DNA of 64,000 bases from Sulfuricurvum sp. IAE1 (lineage in GTDB: Bacteria; Campylobacterota; Campylobacteria; Campylobacterales; Sulfurimonadaceae). Under the pieces are notes generated by a model. That model was not told the origin of the DNA. It ran no database searches and worked only from the letters and a program-made list of their open reading frames with translations. A program made the translations under genes and the position numbers. Below, in pieces: positions 19,373 to 28,003 of the stretch (the first letter of the stretch is position 1; each line of letters starts with the position of its first letter). The stretch is taken from the NCBI RefSeq assembly GCF_004347735.1, contig NZ_SLTI01000007.1, positions 248,001-312,000 of the forward strand, in the 5' to 3' direction.

Positions 19373-20467
19373 TTAGCGCTCCGTTACGATCAGATGATAA
19401 AGGGCGTAGGTCAACGGCTTGATGTTCAAATGAACGGCCGAGGAAATGGGAGCGACAAAAGCCGGCTTCGAAGGATCGTAAAACTCTTTTTCGAAGTGTT
19501 CTTGTTCGAAGACGGGATACCCTTCGTCAAATCCGAAACGGCTTTTCTGAACCGGAGAGAGGCCTAGCATAGCAAGAAAGGCGCTGCTCTTTTCTACCGC
19601 TTCTTCAGGGCTCATGGCATCGGCGCGTGTCAACGCGATCGCGTAGTTGCGTTCGGCCAGCAGGGGAGAAAACTTCTCGAGTTCTTCTTTGAGCGTCTGG
19701 TACTGATACTCCATTTCGAGGTAGGAAGCCAGGTCGATCATAAACAAAAGAGTTTTGGTCCGCTCGATGTGGCGTAAAAACTTCAGTCCGAGCCCTTTTC
19801 CTTCGGAAGCGCCGCCGATAATACCGGGAATATCGGCCATGATGTACGAATCGAAATCACCGACGTTGATTTGGCCCAGTTTCGGGGTGAGCGTCGTAAA
19901 CTCGTAATTGGCAACTTCGGGACGCGCGTTCGAGACCGTGGAAATAAGGGTCGATTTTCCGACGTTCGGAAACCCGACGAGCCCCACGTCCGCGATAAGT
20001 TTGAGATCAAGTTTCACGATCCGCGTCACCCCCGGCTCGCCGGGCTGAGCGTACATCGGACGCTGGTTGGTGGAGGATTTGAAATGGACGTTCCCCAATC
20101 CCCCTTTTCCCCCCTGAAGGAAAAGGACTTCCTTTCCGTCTTCGAGCAGGTCTAATACTACTTCGCCCGTTTCGACATCCACGACCTGGGTACCGGGAGG
20201 TACCGTAATAACGAGTTTCTGTCCCGATTTACCGGCCATATTCGATCCCATCCCGGGCCGCCCGTTTTCGGCTTTTAGGTTCTTGTTCCCCTGGAAATGG
20301 GCAAGTGTGTGGGTATTGTTGTCGACTTTAAAATAGACATCCCCGCCGCGACCGCCGTCACCGCCGTTCGGACCGCCCTGAATGACGAATTTTTCCCGAC
20401 GGAAGGCAACACACCCTGCTCCCCCTTTTCCGGATGAGACGGTAAGTTCTACGCTATCGCTAAACAT
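19373..20467 (-). CDS. obg: GTPase Obg/CgtA, ribosome assembly
   Basis: Obg binds the 50S subunit late in assembly and interacts with the stringent response. The Gly-rich Obg fold spans residues 1-~157 ([37 protein letters not shown]), then the G domain with G1 [13 protein letters not shown]3 [16 protein letters not shown], and G4 LTRAD, replacing the more usual NKxD. A short tail follows; the OCT domain of Gram-positive Obg is absent. It follows rpmA after a 204-base gap, as in nearly all bacteria with L21-L27-Obg clusters. Confidence 0.97.
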   Translation of the reverse strand: MFSDSVELTVSSGKGGAGCVAFRREKFVIQGGPNGGDGGRGGDVYFKVDNNTHTLAHFQGNKNLKAENGRPGMGSNMAGKSGQKLVITVPPGTQVVDVETGEVVLDLLEDGKEVLFLQGGKGGLGNVHFKSSTNQRPMYAQPGEPGVTRIVKLDLKLIADVGLVGFPNVGKSTLISTVSNARPEVANYEFTTLTPKLGQINVGDFDSYIMADIPGIIGGASEGKGLGLKFLRHIERTKTLLFMIDLASYLEMEYQYQTLKEELEKFSPLLAERNYAIALTRADAMSPEEAVEKSSAFLAMLGLSPVQKSRFGFDEGYPVFEQEHFEKEFYDPSKPAFVAPISSAVHLNIKPLTYALYHLIVTER

Positions 20468-20488
20468 CGATGTTCCTTTTGAGTAATC

Positions 20489-20510
20489 AGCCCCTGAACG
20501 TTGCGGGGCT
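20489..20510 (-). other. Short inverted repeat in the obg leader
   Basis: AGCCCC and GGGGCT form a 6-bp stem with a 10-base loop about 22 bases before the obg start. No U-tract follows. The 20468-20671 gap otherwise holds the hairpin near rpmA and no gene. The repeat may be a leader structure or chance. Confidence 0.25.
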
Positions 20511-20641
20511 CACGGTTTCTAATCATTCGCTTAATATTGGACTTTTCTTTTTCTACCGTTTACGCGTTACATCGCATTAGGCCAAAGTACACCGTTAAGA
20601 AAATAGATTTTACAGGATTTGGGAAAAAACTACCAGGGACA

Positions 20642-20657
20642 TCGGGCCGAAGCCCGA
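20642..20657 (-). terminator. UUCG-loop hairpin just after rpmA
   Basis: Read on the minus strand, TCGGGC-TTCG-GCCCGA makes a six-pair GC-rich stem closed by a C(UUCG)G tetraloop, the most stable common RNA tetraloop. It starts 14 bases after the rpmA stop. A U-run does not follow directly, so it may pause polymerase or protect the rplU-rpmA mRNA end instead of terminating fully. Confidence 0.45.
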
Positions 20658-20671
20658 CATTTTAAAGAAAT

Positions 20672-20929
20672 TTATGCAGCGGGGATAACAGAAACCTGTT
20701 TGCGTTTTTTGTCTTTGCGTTCGAACGCTACGACACCGTCTACCAACGCGTACAGAGTGTGGTCTTTACCCATACCGATGTTTTTGCCGGGGTGTACTTT
20801 CGTACCACGCTGACGGATAATGATGTTACCCGCTCTTACGAATTCTCCGCCGTATTTTTTGACACCAAGTCTGCGACCAGCTGAGTCACGGTTATTCTGG
20901 GTACTACCCATCCCTTTCTTGTGAGCCAT
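20672..20929 (-). CDS. rpmA: 50S ribosomal protein L27
   Basis: L27 reaches the peptidyl-transferase centre with its N-terminus. The 85-residue sequence begins [20 protein letters not shown], with the L27 family signature [17 protein letters not shown]. No Firmicute-like cleaved N-terminal extension is present. It lies 37 bases after rplU, the expected pairing. Confidence 0.98.
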   Translation of the reverse strand: MAHKKGMGSTQNNRDSAGRRLGVKKYGGEFVRAGNIIIRQRGTKVHPGKNIGMGKDHTLYALVDGVVAFERKDKKRKQVSVIPAA

Positions 20930-20966
20930 TGTGTTCTCCTCTTAATTTTCTGAAATTAAATGAAAT

Positions 20967-21275
20967 TTACGCGGCGATCTTCGTGATACGAACGCGTGTG
21001 TGATCTCTACGGAAACCACGTTTGAGTTTGCTGTCTTTACGGCGGCGTTTTTTGTAGATCACGACTTTGCGGTCACGACCTTCATTGATAACTTCTGCAG
21101 TGACGACAGCACCCGCGACAAATGGAGTACCGGTTTTGAGTTCGCCGTTGTTGACGGCAAGAACTTCTGTGATTTCGACGGTGGCTTTAGGTTCAAGACC
21201 CATTTTGTCGAACAAAAGGATATCACCCTCTTGAACTTTGTACTGTTTTCCGCCGTTTTTGATAATTGCGTACAT
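20967..21275 (-). CDS. rplU: 50S ribosomal protein L21
   Basis: L21 binds 23S rRNA. The 102-residue product starts with [18 protein letters not shown] and contains [19 protein letters not shown] near the C-terminus, both family hallmarks. It is the first gene of the rplU-rpmA-obg series, with a promoter-like TACAAT in the gap upstream. Confidence 0.98.
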   Translation of the reverse strand: MYAIIKNGGKQYKVQEGDILLFDKMGLEPKATVEITEVLAVNNGELKTGTPFVAGAVVTAEVINEGRDRKVVIYKKRRRKDSKLKRGFRRDHTRVRITKIAA

Positions 21276-21313
21276 TACTGTTCCTTACTTTACAAGTCTA
21301 CAAAAAGTGGCGA

Positions 21314-21319
21314 ATTGTA
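21314..21319 (-). promoter_or_regulatory. Probable -10 box for rplU
   Basis: On the minus strand GGC-TACAAT-TCG lies 39 bases before the rplU ATG in the 62-base gap after ridA. The sequence upstream of it is A/T-rich without a clear -35, as is common in this phylum. Confidence 0.45.
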
Positions 21320-21337
21320 GCCGAACTTTATTTAAGC

Positions 21338-21709
21338 TTAGATTAAAGCGATCGCATCGATCTCTACAAGAGCGTTTTTCGGTAGCGTTTTGACCGCAAC
21401 GGTGGAACGTGCGGGCTTGTGATTCCCGAAAGCCGCCGCATAAAGTTCGTTTACCGCGACAAAATCATCCATATTGTCCAAAAAAATGGTCGTTTTGACG
21501 ACTTTATCCAGCGAACTGCCCGCCGCTTCGAGAACCGCTTTGAGATTGGCAAGGACCTGCGTACACTGCGCTTTCACGTCTCCTTCCACCATCTCTCCGC
21601 TGGGTTTGAGGGCGATTTGCCCCGACGTGAAGACCATGCCGTTGGCGATCATCGCCTGGGAATACGGCCCGATAGCCGCCGGAGCGTTCGGTGTCTGAAC
21701 TATTTGCAT
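21338..21709 (-). CDS. ridA: RidA family enamine/imine deaminase
   Basis: RidA hydrolyses reactive 2-aminoacrylate made by PLP enzymes such as threonine dehydratase. The 123-residue protein has the expected [27 protein letters not shown]-terminal region, [22 protein letters not shown], and the active-site arginine in [21 protein letters not shown]. It lies ten bases after the thioredoxin-like gene, so both may share the promoter at 22145-22150. Confidence 0.95.
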   Translation of the reverse strand: MQIVQTPNAPAAIGPYSQAMIANGMVFTSGQIALKPSGEMVEGDVKAQCTQVLANLKAVLEAAGSSLDKVVKTTIFLDNMDDFVAVNELYAAAFGNHKPARSTVAVKTLPKNALVEIDAIALI

Positions 21710-21719
21710 CGTTTTCCTT

Positions 21720-22115
21720 TTATTTCTTGTATTTTCGTAGAGCGTCGTTCAAAATCGACTGGTAGTCCTCGGTCGGCCAATACCCCGGCATCGAGTGAAG
21801 GACTTTCCCGTTAGGATCGAGAAAATAACTCATCGGTACCATTTTGGCGGTCAGATTTTTGGGGTAAATACTTTTGTCGCGCGTAACGTGTACCGCGGCG
21901 AATTTACCGTTGATCGTCGAAATAATCCCATCGTCTTCCAGCGTCGTCGCCTCGAGTTTACGGCACCAGCGGCACTGTTCGGTCGTGATGATGACCAGCA
22001 TCGGTTTGGACTCTTTTTTCGCCTTTGCCTGAGCTTCGGCGTAGTTTGCGTTCCAGTTGATCTCGGCCCCCATCAGACAAAGCGGGAGTGCGAGCCATAA
22101 GGCAATTTTTTTCAT
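21720..22115 (-). CDS. Exported thioredoxin-like protein
   Basis: A signal peptide (residues 1-16, [17 protein letters not shown]) leads a thioredoxin fold with the redox motif CRWC in [15 protein letters not shown], and a cis-Pro region in [16 protein letters not shown]. It resembles the Thioredoxin_7/DsbD-C group that reduces or isomerises periplasmic disulfides. The start at 22115 is chosen over 22154 because it gives the signal peptide and has a purine-rich site (AAAAGGAAAAGG) before it. The physiological partner is unknown. Length 131 aa. Confidence 0.85.
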   Translation of the reverse strand: MKKIALWLALPLCLMGAEINWNANYAEAQAKAKKESKPMLVIITTEQCRWCRKLEATTLEDDGIISTINGKFAAVHVTRDKSIYPKNLTAKMVPMSYFLDPNGKVLHSMPGYWPTEDYQSILNDALRKYKK

Positions 22116-22144
22116 GGCCTTTTCCTTTTGGATTTTAAAGCGCC

Positions 22145-22170
22145 ATTGTAGCAAAAAACTGTGTTATACT
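22145..22170. promoter_or_regulatory. Face-to-face promoters of the thioredoxin-like and M20 genes
   Basis: In the 62-base divergent gap, minus-strand TACAAT (22150-22145) serves the thioredoxin-like gene and plus-strand TATACT (22165-22170) serves the M20 gene. The plus-strand box is only seven bases before the ATG at 22178, which would leave almost no leader. Confidence 0.45.
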
Positions 22171-22177
22171 CGATAGC

Positions 22178-23359
22178 ATGAAAGCGTTACGTCATTCTTT
22201 GTTTGAAGCGATCGGCGATCTCGAAACACGGGCGGTTACCATACGTCACGAACTCCATTCTCACCCGGAGCTGTCGGGAAAAGAGGAAAAGACCAAATAT
22301 TTTCTCAAAGGGATTCTCGAGGCCGAAGGTATCGATGTATTCGGCTTCGAAGGCCATCACGGGCTCGTCGCCCAGATTACCGTCGATCCCGCGAAACCGT
22401 ACGTGGCATTGCGCGCGGACATGGACGCGCTCCCGATCGAGGAACGCAATGCGCTCCCTTACGCATCGCGTGAAAAAGGGGTGATGCACGCATGCGGGCA
22501 CGACGCCCACACGGCGATCGTACTGGGAACGGCACTGGCGCTGAACCGAATGCGGGACAAACTGAGCGGGAACGTACGGTTTATTTTTCAACCCGCAGAA
22601 GAGGTCATGGAAGGAGGAAGTTCCCAGATGATCGAGGACGGATGCCTGGATAACGTCAGTGCGATCTTCGGTCTCCATGCCTATCCCTATCTGCCGACGG
22701 GAAAGATAGGATATAAAAAAGGGGTGATGCTCGCCTCCGCCGATACCTTCGAAATCGAGATCTTCGGCCGAAGTTCACATGCCGCCCGCCCCCATGAAGG
22801 AGTTGATGCGATTCTTGTTACATCGATGGCCGTCAACTCCCTCAACCATATCGTCTCCCGTCAAATCGACCCGCTCCATCCAGCCGTCATTTCACTGGGA
22901 ACGATCGAAGGGGGACGCGCGCCCAACGTCATCTGCGACCACGTCCGACTTCGCGGGACAGTCCGTACCGTCAACCACGACGTACGGCGACGTATTCCCG
23001 AAATGATGGAGATCTCCGTGAAAGGAATCTGCCAGTCGATGCACGCCGACTACCGCTTCCGTTACGATTTCGGTACTCCCGAAGTGCGAAACGACGACGC
23101 GATGGTCGATTTTCTCGTACGGGAAGCCTCGTCGCTCCTGGGAAGCGAAAACTGCATCGACCTCGTCGATCCCGTCATGGGAGGGGAAGATTTCGGACGT
23201 TACCTCGAAAAAGTTCCGGGCGCTTTTTTCCGCCTCGGGACCTGCAATGAGATTAAAGGGACCTGCGTGGCGCAGCACAACAGCCGCTTTAACGTTGACG
23301 ACGACGCCCTTGCGGTCGGAATGAAAGTGCTGGGGTTGCTGGCGCTGGGGAGCATGTAA
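22178..23359 (+). CDS. M20 family metal-dependent amidohydrolase
   Basis: The protein is a 393-residue dinuclear metallo-hydrolase of the M20D/hippuricase group, which deacylates N-acyl amino acids or trims amino acid conjugates. Features include RHELHSHPELSGKE near the N-terminus, the metal-binding ADMDALPI segment, MHACGHDAHTAIVLG with Cys/His ligands, QPAEEVMEGGSSQMI with the catalytic Glu, and VMGGEDFGRYLEKVPGAFFRLG near the C-terminus. It has no signal peptide. Its stop overlaps the following GNAT gene by one base (TAATG), so the two are coupled. The acyl substrate is not evident; C. jejuni hippuricase is a relative. Confidence 0.93.
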   Translation: MKALRHSLFEAIGDLETRAVTIRHELHSHPELSGKEEKTKYFLKGILEAEGIDVFGFEGHHGLVAQITVDPAKPYVALRADMDALPIEERNALPYASREKGVMHACGHDAHTAIVLGTALALNRMRDKLSGNVRFIFQPAEEVMEGGSSQMIEDGCLDNVSAIFGLHAYPYLPTGKIGYKKGVMLASADTFEIEIFGRSSHAARPHEGVDAILVTSMAVNSLNHIVSRQIDPLHPAVISLGTIEGGRAPNVICDHVRLRGTVRTVNHDVRRRIPEMMEISVKGICQSMHADYRFRYDFGTPEVRNDDAMVDFLVREASSLLGSENCIDLVDPVMGGEDFGRYLEKVPGAFFRLGTCNEIKGTCVAQHNSRFNVDDDALAVGMKVLGLLALGSM

Positions 23360-24363
23360 TGGCCTCCTCTCACCCCGAGGATACGGTAGAAATCGCCGTA
23401 CGGGCGTTCATCCCTTCGGATGCGGAGGGGATTTCGCAGCTTATCCGGCGCAATTACGGCGACACCTACCACAAACGTTTTGCATACGATCCCGATGCGA
23501 TACGGCAAATGAACGAATCGGGCCGTATCGCATCGGTCGTGGCCCATTACTACGAAACCGTCATCGGCCATTTCGCGCTGATCCCCTCAGCAAGCTCTTC
23601 GATTGCCGAAATCGGGATCGCCGCCGTCGATCCGGCGTTCAAACATCTGGGGGTGATGAACCGGATGTTCGATCTGCTCTGCTCGCTTGCCGGGTCCATG
23701 CGGCTCAACGCCCTCTACGGCGAAGCGATCATGCTCCACCCTTTCAGCCAGAGGGCCAATCTCCATCACGGGATGACCGAAACCGCCGTACTCCTGGGAG
23801 AAGTCCCCTCGACCATCGAAATCGAGCACCGCTACAAAGACGCTCAACGCAGCGGAGCAATGGTTTCGTATCTGTTTTTCGACCGCGACGAACGTTCACT
23901 GGTACTTCCCGAACGGTATCGCGCAATCATCGCCGCCACCTATGAACGCGCGAAGCTCCCCTTCAACGAGACGCCGATCCTTCCGGCCGGGGGTTCGGCT
24001 GCCGCGTACCGTTACAACGGCGCATTGGAAATCGGATCGCTCCTCATCGATACCCCCCTCTGTGCGGAAGATTTAGAAAGTGCCCTCGACGCACTCTTGT
24101 CTGAAGGCTGTGCGATGATCTATGCCGACATCAATCTTCAACGGTTTGGGAACATCGATGAAACGGTAGAGCTGCTTAACCGCAGCGGATTTTTTTATGC
24201 GGGGGTGATGTATTCGCTGCACCGGGGTCAGGATTATCTGCGCCTCCAGCGGAAAAATACGCGTAACGTCGACGAAGAACGGCTTCATTGCTATTCGGCA
24301 TTCGGAAAATATCTGCTGGAGTTCATCCTGGAGGACGAACGGCGTATCAGTATGTCCGGATAA
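23359..24363 (+). CDS. GNAT-type acetyltransferase, 334 aa
   Basis: The N-terminal ~150 residues look like a GNAT fold: IRxFxPSDAEGISQLIRRNYGDTY opening, GHFALIPS strand and IGIAAVDPAFKHLGVMNRMF, which stands at the acetyl-CoA binding position (usually R/Q-x-x-G-x-G/A). The second half (from about residue 165) is a less conserved domain with YRYNGALEIGSLLI and YADINLQRFGNIDETVELL. The translational coupling to the M20 amidohydrolase suggests linked acyl chemistry, for instance acylation and deacylation of a shared metabolite; that is inference. Its end overlaps the convergent dapE by 17 bases. Confidence 0.75.
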   Translation: MASSHPEDTVEIAVRAFIPSDAEGISQLIRRNYGDTYHKRFAYDPDAIRQMNESGRIASVVAHYYETVIGHFALIPSASSSIAEIGIAAVDPAFKHLGVMNRMFDLLCSLAGSMRLNALYGEAIMLHPFSQRANLHHGMTETAVLLGEVPSTIEIEHRYKDAQRSGAMVSYLFFDRDERSLVLPERYRAIIAATYERAKLPFNETPILPAGGSAAAYRYNGALEIGSLLIDTPLCAEDLESALDALLSEGCAMIYADINLQRFGNIDETVELLNRSGFFYAGVMYSLHRGQDYLRLQRKNTRNVDEERLHCYSAFGKYLLEFILEDERRISMSG

Positions 24364-25441
24364 CTTCGGAGAAAACCTCGCAGAGTTTCACGACCTCATC
24401 GATCGACGTCCGTTCGTTCGGGGCGTGGATCGTATCGTTCTTCACACCGAATTCGATGACATCGATCCCGTAATCGGCAATGAAACGGGCATCGGAAGTC
24501 CCTCCCGCGGTTGAATGTTTGGGTCGGATTCCCGTCACTTTTTCGATCGATGCGTCGAGGGTACGAACGATCCGGGTATCGGCGTTGGTGACAAAAGGCT
24601 TCGCCGACTGGTCGAGCTTGAGAGTATAGTTCATCTCTTTGAAATAGCGGTGGACAAAGTTCTCGACATCTTCCATCGTCGTTTTGGTCGAGTTGCGGAT
24701 ATTGAACATCAGCTTGAGCTTTCCGGGGGTGACGTTGGTCACCTCCATTCCGGCACGGATATCGGTAACGACGAATTTGCTGGGAGCAAAATACTCGTCC
24801 CCCTCATCCAGATCGACCCCAGCGATATGGGGGAGAACGTGGGCAACTTTATGGATCGGGTTGGTCGCTTTTTCGGGATACGCCGCATGCCCCTGTTTCC
24901 CGTGTTTTTCGATGACGCCGTTGATCGAACCGCGACGGCCCACCTTGATCGCGTCACCGAAGCGCTCTTCGCAGGTCGGTTCGGCGACAATCGCCGCATC
25001 GGGAAGCATGTCATGGGCCTGAAGGTATTTGAGCACTTCGAGGGTTCCGTACTTGGCCGGCCCCTCTTCATCCGAAGTGAGAAGCACGGAGAGGGTGCCG
25101 TTGAACGTCCGGGTCTCTTTGAGCGCCTGTACGAACGCGGCGACCCCGCTTTTCATGTCCTGAGCCCCGCGCGCGTAGATATACCCCTCTTTTTCGGTCG
25201 CGACGAAAGGATCACTCTCCCATCCTTCTCCCGGAGGGACCACGTCGACATGCCCCGCAAAGCACAAATGGGGACCTTCTCCGAAACGGCGATAGGCAAA
25301 AAGGTTCTTAACCTCTTCGCGGTCGATCCGGACGAAGGTGAACCCCTCAAGATACCCTTCGAGAAAATTGAAAATTCCTCCGTCTTCGGGGGTGACGCTG
25401 CGCGATTCGAGCAGTTTTTTAAAGAGTTTGATGACGTCCAA
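24347..25441 (-). CDS. dapE: Succinyl-diaminopimelate desuccinylase
   Basis: DapE removes succinate from N-succinyl-LL-diaminopimelate in lysine and peptidoglycan precursor synthesis. Zinc-binding residues appear in FAGHVDVVPPGEGW (His64, Asp66), the bridging Asp in RGAQDMKSGVAAF, and the catalytic Glu pair in TSDEEGPAKYG. AGGTSDARFIADYG is the further DapE signature. Length 364 aa is normal. It starts nine bases after the MutS-like gene. Confidence 0.97.
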   Translation of the reverse strand: MDVIKLFKKLLESRSVTPEDGGIFNFLEGYLEGFTFVRIDREEVKNLFAYRRFGEGPHLCFAGHVDVVPPGEGWESDPFVATEKEGYIYARGAQDMKSGVAAFVQALKETRTFNGTLSVLLTSDEEGPAKYGTLEVLKYLQAHDMLPDAAIVAEPTCEERFGDAIKVGRRGSINGVIEKHGKQGHAAYPEKATNPIHKVAHVLPHIAGVDLDEGDEYFAPSKFVVTDIRAGMEVTNVTPGKLKLMFNIRNSTKTTMEDVENFVHRYFKEMNYTLKLDQSAKPFVTNADTRIVRTLDASIEKVTGIRPKHSTAGGTSDARFIADYGIDVIEFGVKNDTIHAPNERTSIDEVVKLCEVFSEVIRTY

Positions 25442-25450
25442 TGCTATCCC

Positions 25451-27475
25451 TTACAACTGCGTCTCGTATTCCAGACGCAAACCTTGAGGCGTCATTATAA
25501 GTCCTCTTGGTTTGATTTTGCCTTCAGCGATCCGCGCACGGTCTTTTTCACAAAGCGGTATCAGGTTGTGATGCGCCCCTCCCGTTCCGACCGTTTTGGC
25601 ATTTCGGATCAATGCCCCGCAAATGACGCATTCGCAAGCACTTACCTCGCGATAACGCTTGATGTACTCTTTTTGATGGGCCAGTTCGAGGACATCGTAC
25701 TCTTTGGCCAGGTGTTCCCTCAGGCGCTTGGCATTGTCGAGAAAACGGCGGTCCATGTGCAACGATTCGGCGAATTCGAGTCCGTAGACGCTGCTTCCCC
25801 TCCCCGGTTTGAGAATGCGGTCGTATACCAGCCGGTCAGCGGTTTCATCGTAATGAACGCTCAGGTGAAGGCTCACCACTTCCCTCAAACGGCTAAGTTC
25901 GGGGATCATGGAGAGCTGGTGCAGATGGGTCGTCATCAGGAAAAGGGCACCCCTGCTCTGAAGCTCGATAATCGTGGATGCGACGATCGCCACCGCCGAG
26001 AGCGTCTCGGTGCCGTGGCTGATTTCATCTCCCAAAACCAGTGAGCGGGAAGTGGAGCGGCTGAAAATCGTATTAAGCTCGAGCATCTCCACCCCGAACG
26101 TCGAAAGTGATTTGGCGACGTTGTCGCGCGACATGATACGGGTATAAACGCCATCGAAGAGTGCAAATTTCATCGACCTCGCCGGCACGAAAAAACCCGC
26201 CTGCGCAAGGACTGCCGAGATACCGATGCTTTTCATCAACGACGATTTGCCGCTGGAGTTGATTCCGTACAGCAAAACGCCCCGCACATTCGCCCCGTCA
26301 TGCACGCGGGAGTCGAGCATAACGGTCTGCGGATAAGGCAAATCGAGATAGTCCCGTTCTCCCATCACGATGTCATTGGGAACGTAGGCAATCCCCTGCA
26401 GTTCGACCAGCAGATGCCGCAGCCCCATCGCCTGGAAAAACGCTTCGTTCGCATCCGGCACGATCGTGGGCCGAGTCAGACCGTAGTTTTGGGCGTTGTG
26501 CGCCGACTCGACCGCGACGTCAAGCTGGGCAATCCACCCGCTGAGCGCATGCATACGGGGTATCCGTTCGCCGATCCACTCGCGCTTGGCGTACAAGTGC
26601 ATGGCCTCTTCCCAGCCTTCAAACCAAATCTCCTCGGGCAACAGCAACACGACTTTATGGCGCACCAGATAATCGCGGATGGCCCTGAGCCGGGCAATCG
26701 CATCAAGCAGCTGCACAACGTTTTGATCCGACGCTTTGCGATTCTGGCAATGCCACCAGAGCAACTCGATATCCCCGATCTCCCGCAGACGCTCCCGCAA
26801 CCATGCCGCATGAGGGCGCGCCGCCTCGATCCAATCGTACCGCTGCCCCAGCTCGACCGCATCGCGGATGGGCAAAAACAGCCTGAATCGCCCCAGCCTC
26901 TTTCCCATCGGAGTGCTCATCGTCAACATCACTTTCGAAATACTGGGCATCTTGGAATCGGGAGAAATCATTTCAAGCTGTTCGAGGGCATTATTCCCCA
27001 ATTCCATCAATACCGAAGTATCGAGAATCGAGGGAACCGCATACGGAACGCCTTCTTGTGATGAGAGCATTTCCTGCGAAAGCAGCGACAATGCCTGGGC
27101 GCACAGAGGCCTCTGCTCCAGCGACAGATGTTCAATGGGGGTCAGAAGCGATTCGATCGCAAACGCTTCCCGGAAGAGCCTGTTTTGCTCTTCGCTATCA
27201 AAACATGCCGTGACGTACCGGCTTTCGAACATCGAAAAATTAGGTTTGATCTCTTCGAAATAGCGCGCTTCGCTCGCTCCGATGATGACACGGCCGCATC
27301 CGATCACAAACAGCAGGTGGAGTGCCCGGTCGATCACCGCATAGGGATGGGCCGGGTCCGAGGGGATTTCACACAGCCATCCTTTCATACCATAGGGTTC
27401 GCTCATGGCGATTCCGACGGCATAGCCGCCGACGTTCCTGTCGATGTAGAGCGAGGCGTAAGGTTCTGAAATCAT
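25451..27475 (-). CDS. MutS7-like ATPase with C-terminal HNH-like zinc motif
   Basis: The 674-residue protein is a MutS relative. Its ATPase has Walker A GINSSGKSSLMKS (about 403-415), Walker B SLVLGDEISHGTET (about 476-489), and LFLMTTHLHQL. The N-terminus (ASLYIDRNVGGYAVGIAM) looks like the connector domain, so the mismatch-reading domain I with its Phe-x-Glu is missing. After the ATPase comes a ~60-residue tail with C-V-I-C (about 612-615), HHNLIPLC, and GLIMTPQGLRL, the pattern of an HNH nuclease, though the last HNH histidine is replaced (KDR). MutS with a C-terminal HNH is the MutS7 hallmark known from Campylobacterota, octocoral mitochondria and giant viruses. Family assignment is from pattern, not alignment. 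Confidence 0.8.
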   Translation of the reverse strand: MISEPYASLYIDRNVGGYAVGIAMSEPYGMKGWLCEIPSDPAHPYAVIDRALHLLFVIGCGRVIIGASEARYFEEIKPNFSMFESRYVTACFDSEEQNRLFREAFAIESLLTPIEHLSLEQRPLCAQALSLLSQEMLSSQEGVPYAVPSILDTSVLMELGNNALEQLEMISPDSKMPSISKVMLTMSTPMGKRLGRFRLFLPIRDAVELGQRYDWIEAARPHAAWLRERLREIGDIELLWWHCQNRKASDQNVVQLLDAIARLRAIRDYLVRHKVVLLLPEEIWFEGWEEAMHLYAKREWIGERIPRMHALSGWIAQLDVAVESAHNAQNYGLTRPTIVPDANEAFFQAMGLRHLLVELQGIAYVPNDIVMGERDYLDLPYPQTVMLDSRVHDGANVRGVLLYGINSSGKSSLMKSIGISAVLAQAGFFVPARSMKFALFDGVYTRIMSRDNVAKSLSTFGVEMLELNTIFSRSTSRSLVLGDEISHGTETLSAVAIVASTIIELQSRGALFLMTTHLHQLSMIPELSRLREVVSLHLSVHYDETADRLVYDRILKPGRGSSVYGLEFAESLHMDRRFLDNAKRLREHLAKEYDVLELAHQKEYIKRYREVSACECVICGALIRNAKTVGTGGAHHNLIPLCEKDRARIAEGKIKPRGLIMTPQGLRLEYETQL

Positions 27476-27538
27476 TGCGTTATCCCTTCACAATAAAGAA
27501 TGGTACGTGTTTAACTTTAGTTTTAGTAAGAATGGGGT

Positions 27539-27544
27539 TATAAT
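27539..27544 (+). promoter_or_regulatory. Consensus -10 box for the PAS gene
   Basis: TATAAT lies 42 bases before the PAS gene ATG in the 111-base divergent gap with the MutS7-like gene. The region 17 bases upstream is T/A-rich (TTTAGT), a weak -35. AGGAT sits 10 bases before the ATG. Confidence 0.6.
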
Positions 27545-27586
27545 CGCACATTTATACTCCATTCTAATCATTAGGATAATCTTAAC

Positions 27587-28003
27587 ATGAAACGCCCAAC
27601 ACCGGTCAACGAAGAAGTATTATTTGACGGACGCAGCCTGATTTCCGAAACCGATACCAGAGGGGTCATCACCTACGTCAACCGAAAATTTACCGAAATG
27701 ACCGGGTATACGGCCGTCGAAGCGGTGGGACAACCCCACAGCCTGCTCCGCCATCCTGACATGCCCAAAGCGGCGTTCGAAGGGATGTGGAAAATCATCC
27801 AAAGCGGAAAAATCTGGGAGGGGTATGTCAAAAATCTCCGCAAAGACGGAAAATTTTACTGGGTCGTCGTCCATATCGTCCCGAAACTGGACGCCGAAGG
27901 AAGCGTGATCGGCTATATCGCCTCACGCAAAATGCCCGACCGCAGCCGCCTCAAAATCATCGAAGCGCAATACAAAGAGATGCTCGAAACCGAGAAGGCT
28001 TAA
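27587..28003 (+). CDS. PAS-only sensor, Aer/CetB-like
   Basis: The 138-residue product is a single PAS domain: SETDTRGVITYVNRKFTEMTGY, then the PHSLLRHPDMPKAAFEGMW segment typical of Aer-type FAD-binding PAS domains, and GYVKNLRKDGKFYWVVVHI. No effector, membrane or HAMP domain follows. In C. jejuni the PAS-only proteins CetB and CetC work with the membrane signaller CetA in energy taxis, so this may be a redox/energy sensor that feeds a separate chemotaxis transducer. No such partner is in the window. It is monocistronic behind a consensus promoter; its end overlaps the MATE gene by four bases. Confidence 0.85.
   Translation: MKRPTPVNEEVLFDGRSLISETDTRGVITYVNRKFTEMTGYTAVEAVGQPHSLLRHPDMPKAAFEGMWKIIQSGKIWEGYVKNLRKDGKFYWVVVHIVPKLDAEGSVIGYIASRKMPDRSRLKIIEAQYKEMLETEKA

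Noticed and set aside
24515..26044. 509-codon open frame on the plus strand
   Set aside because: It runs antisense across the end of the MutS7-like gene and dapE. Its translation is arginine- and phenylalanine-rich without domains; both underlying genes are certain.
25451..27475. MutS2 (anti-recombination) identity for the MutS-like gene
   Set aside because: MutS2 has a C-terminal Smr domain and no HNH-like zinc motif; here the C-terminus is CxxC/HHNLIPLC and no Smr sequence is present.
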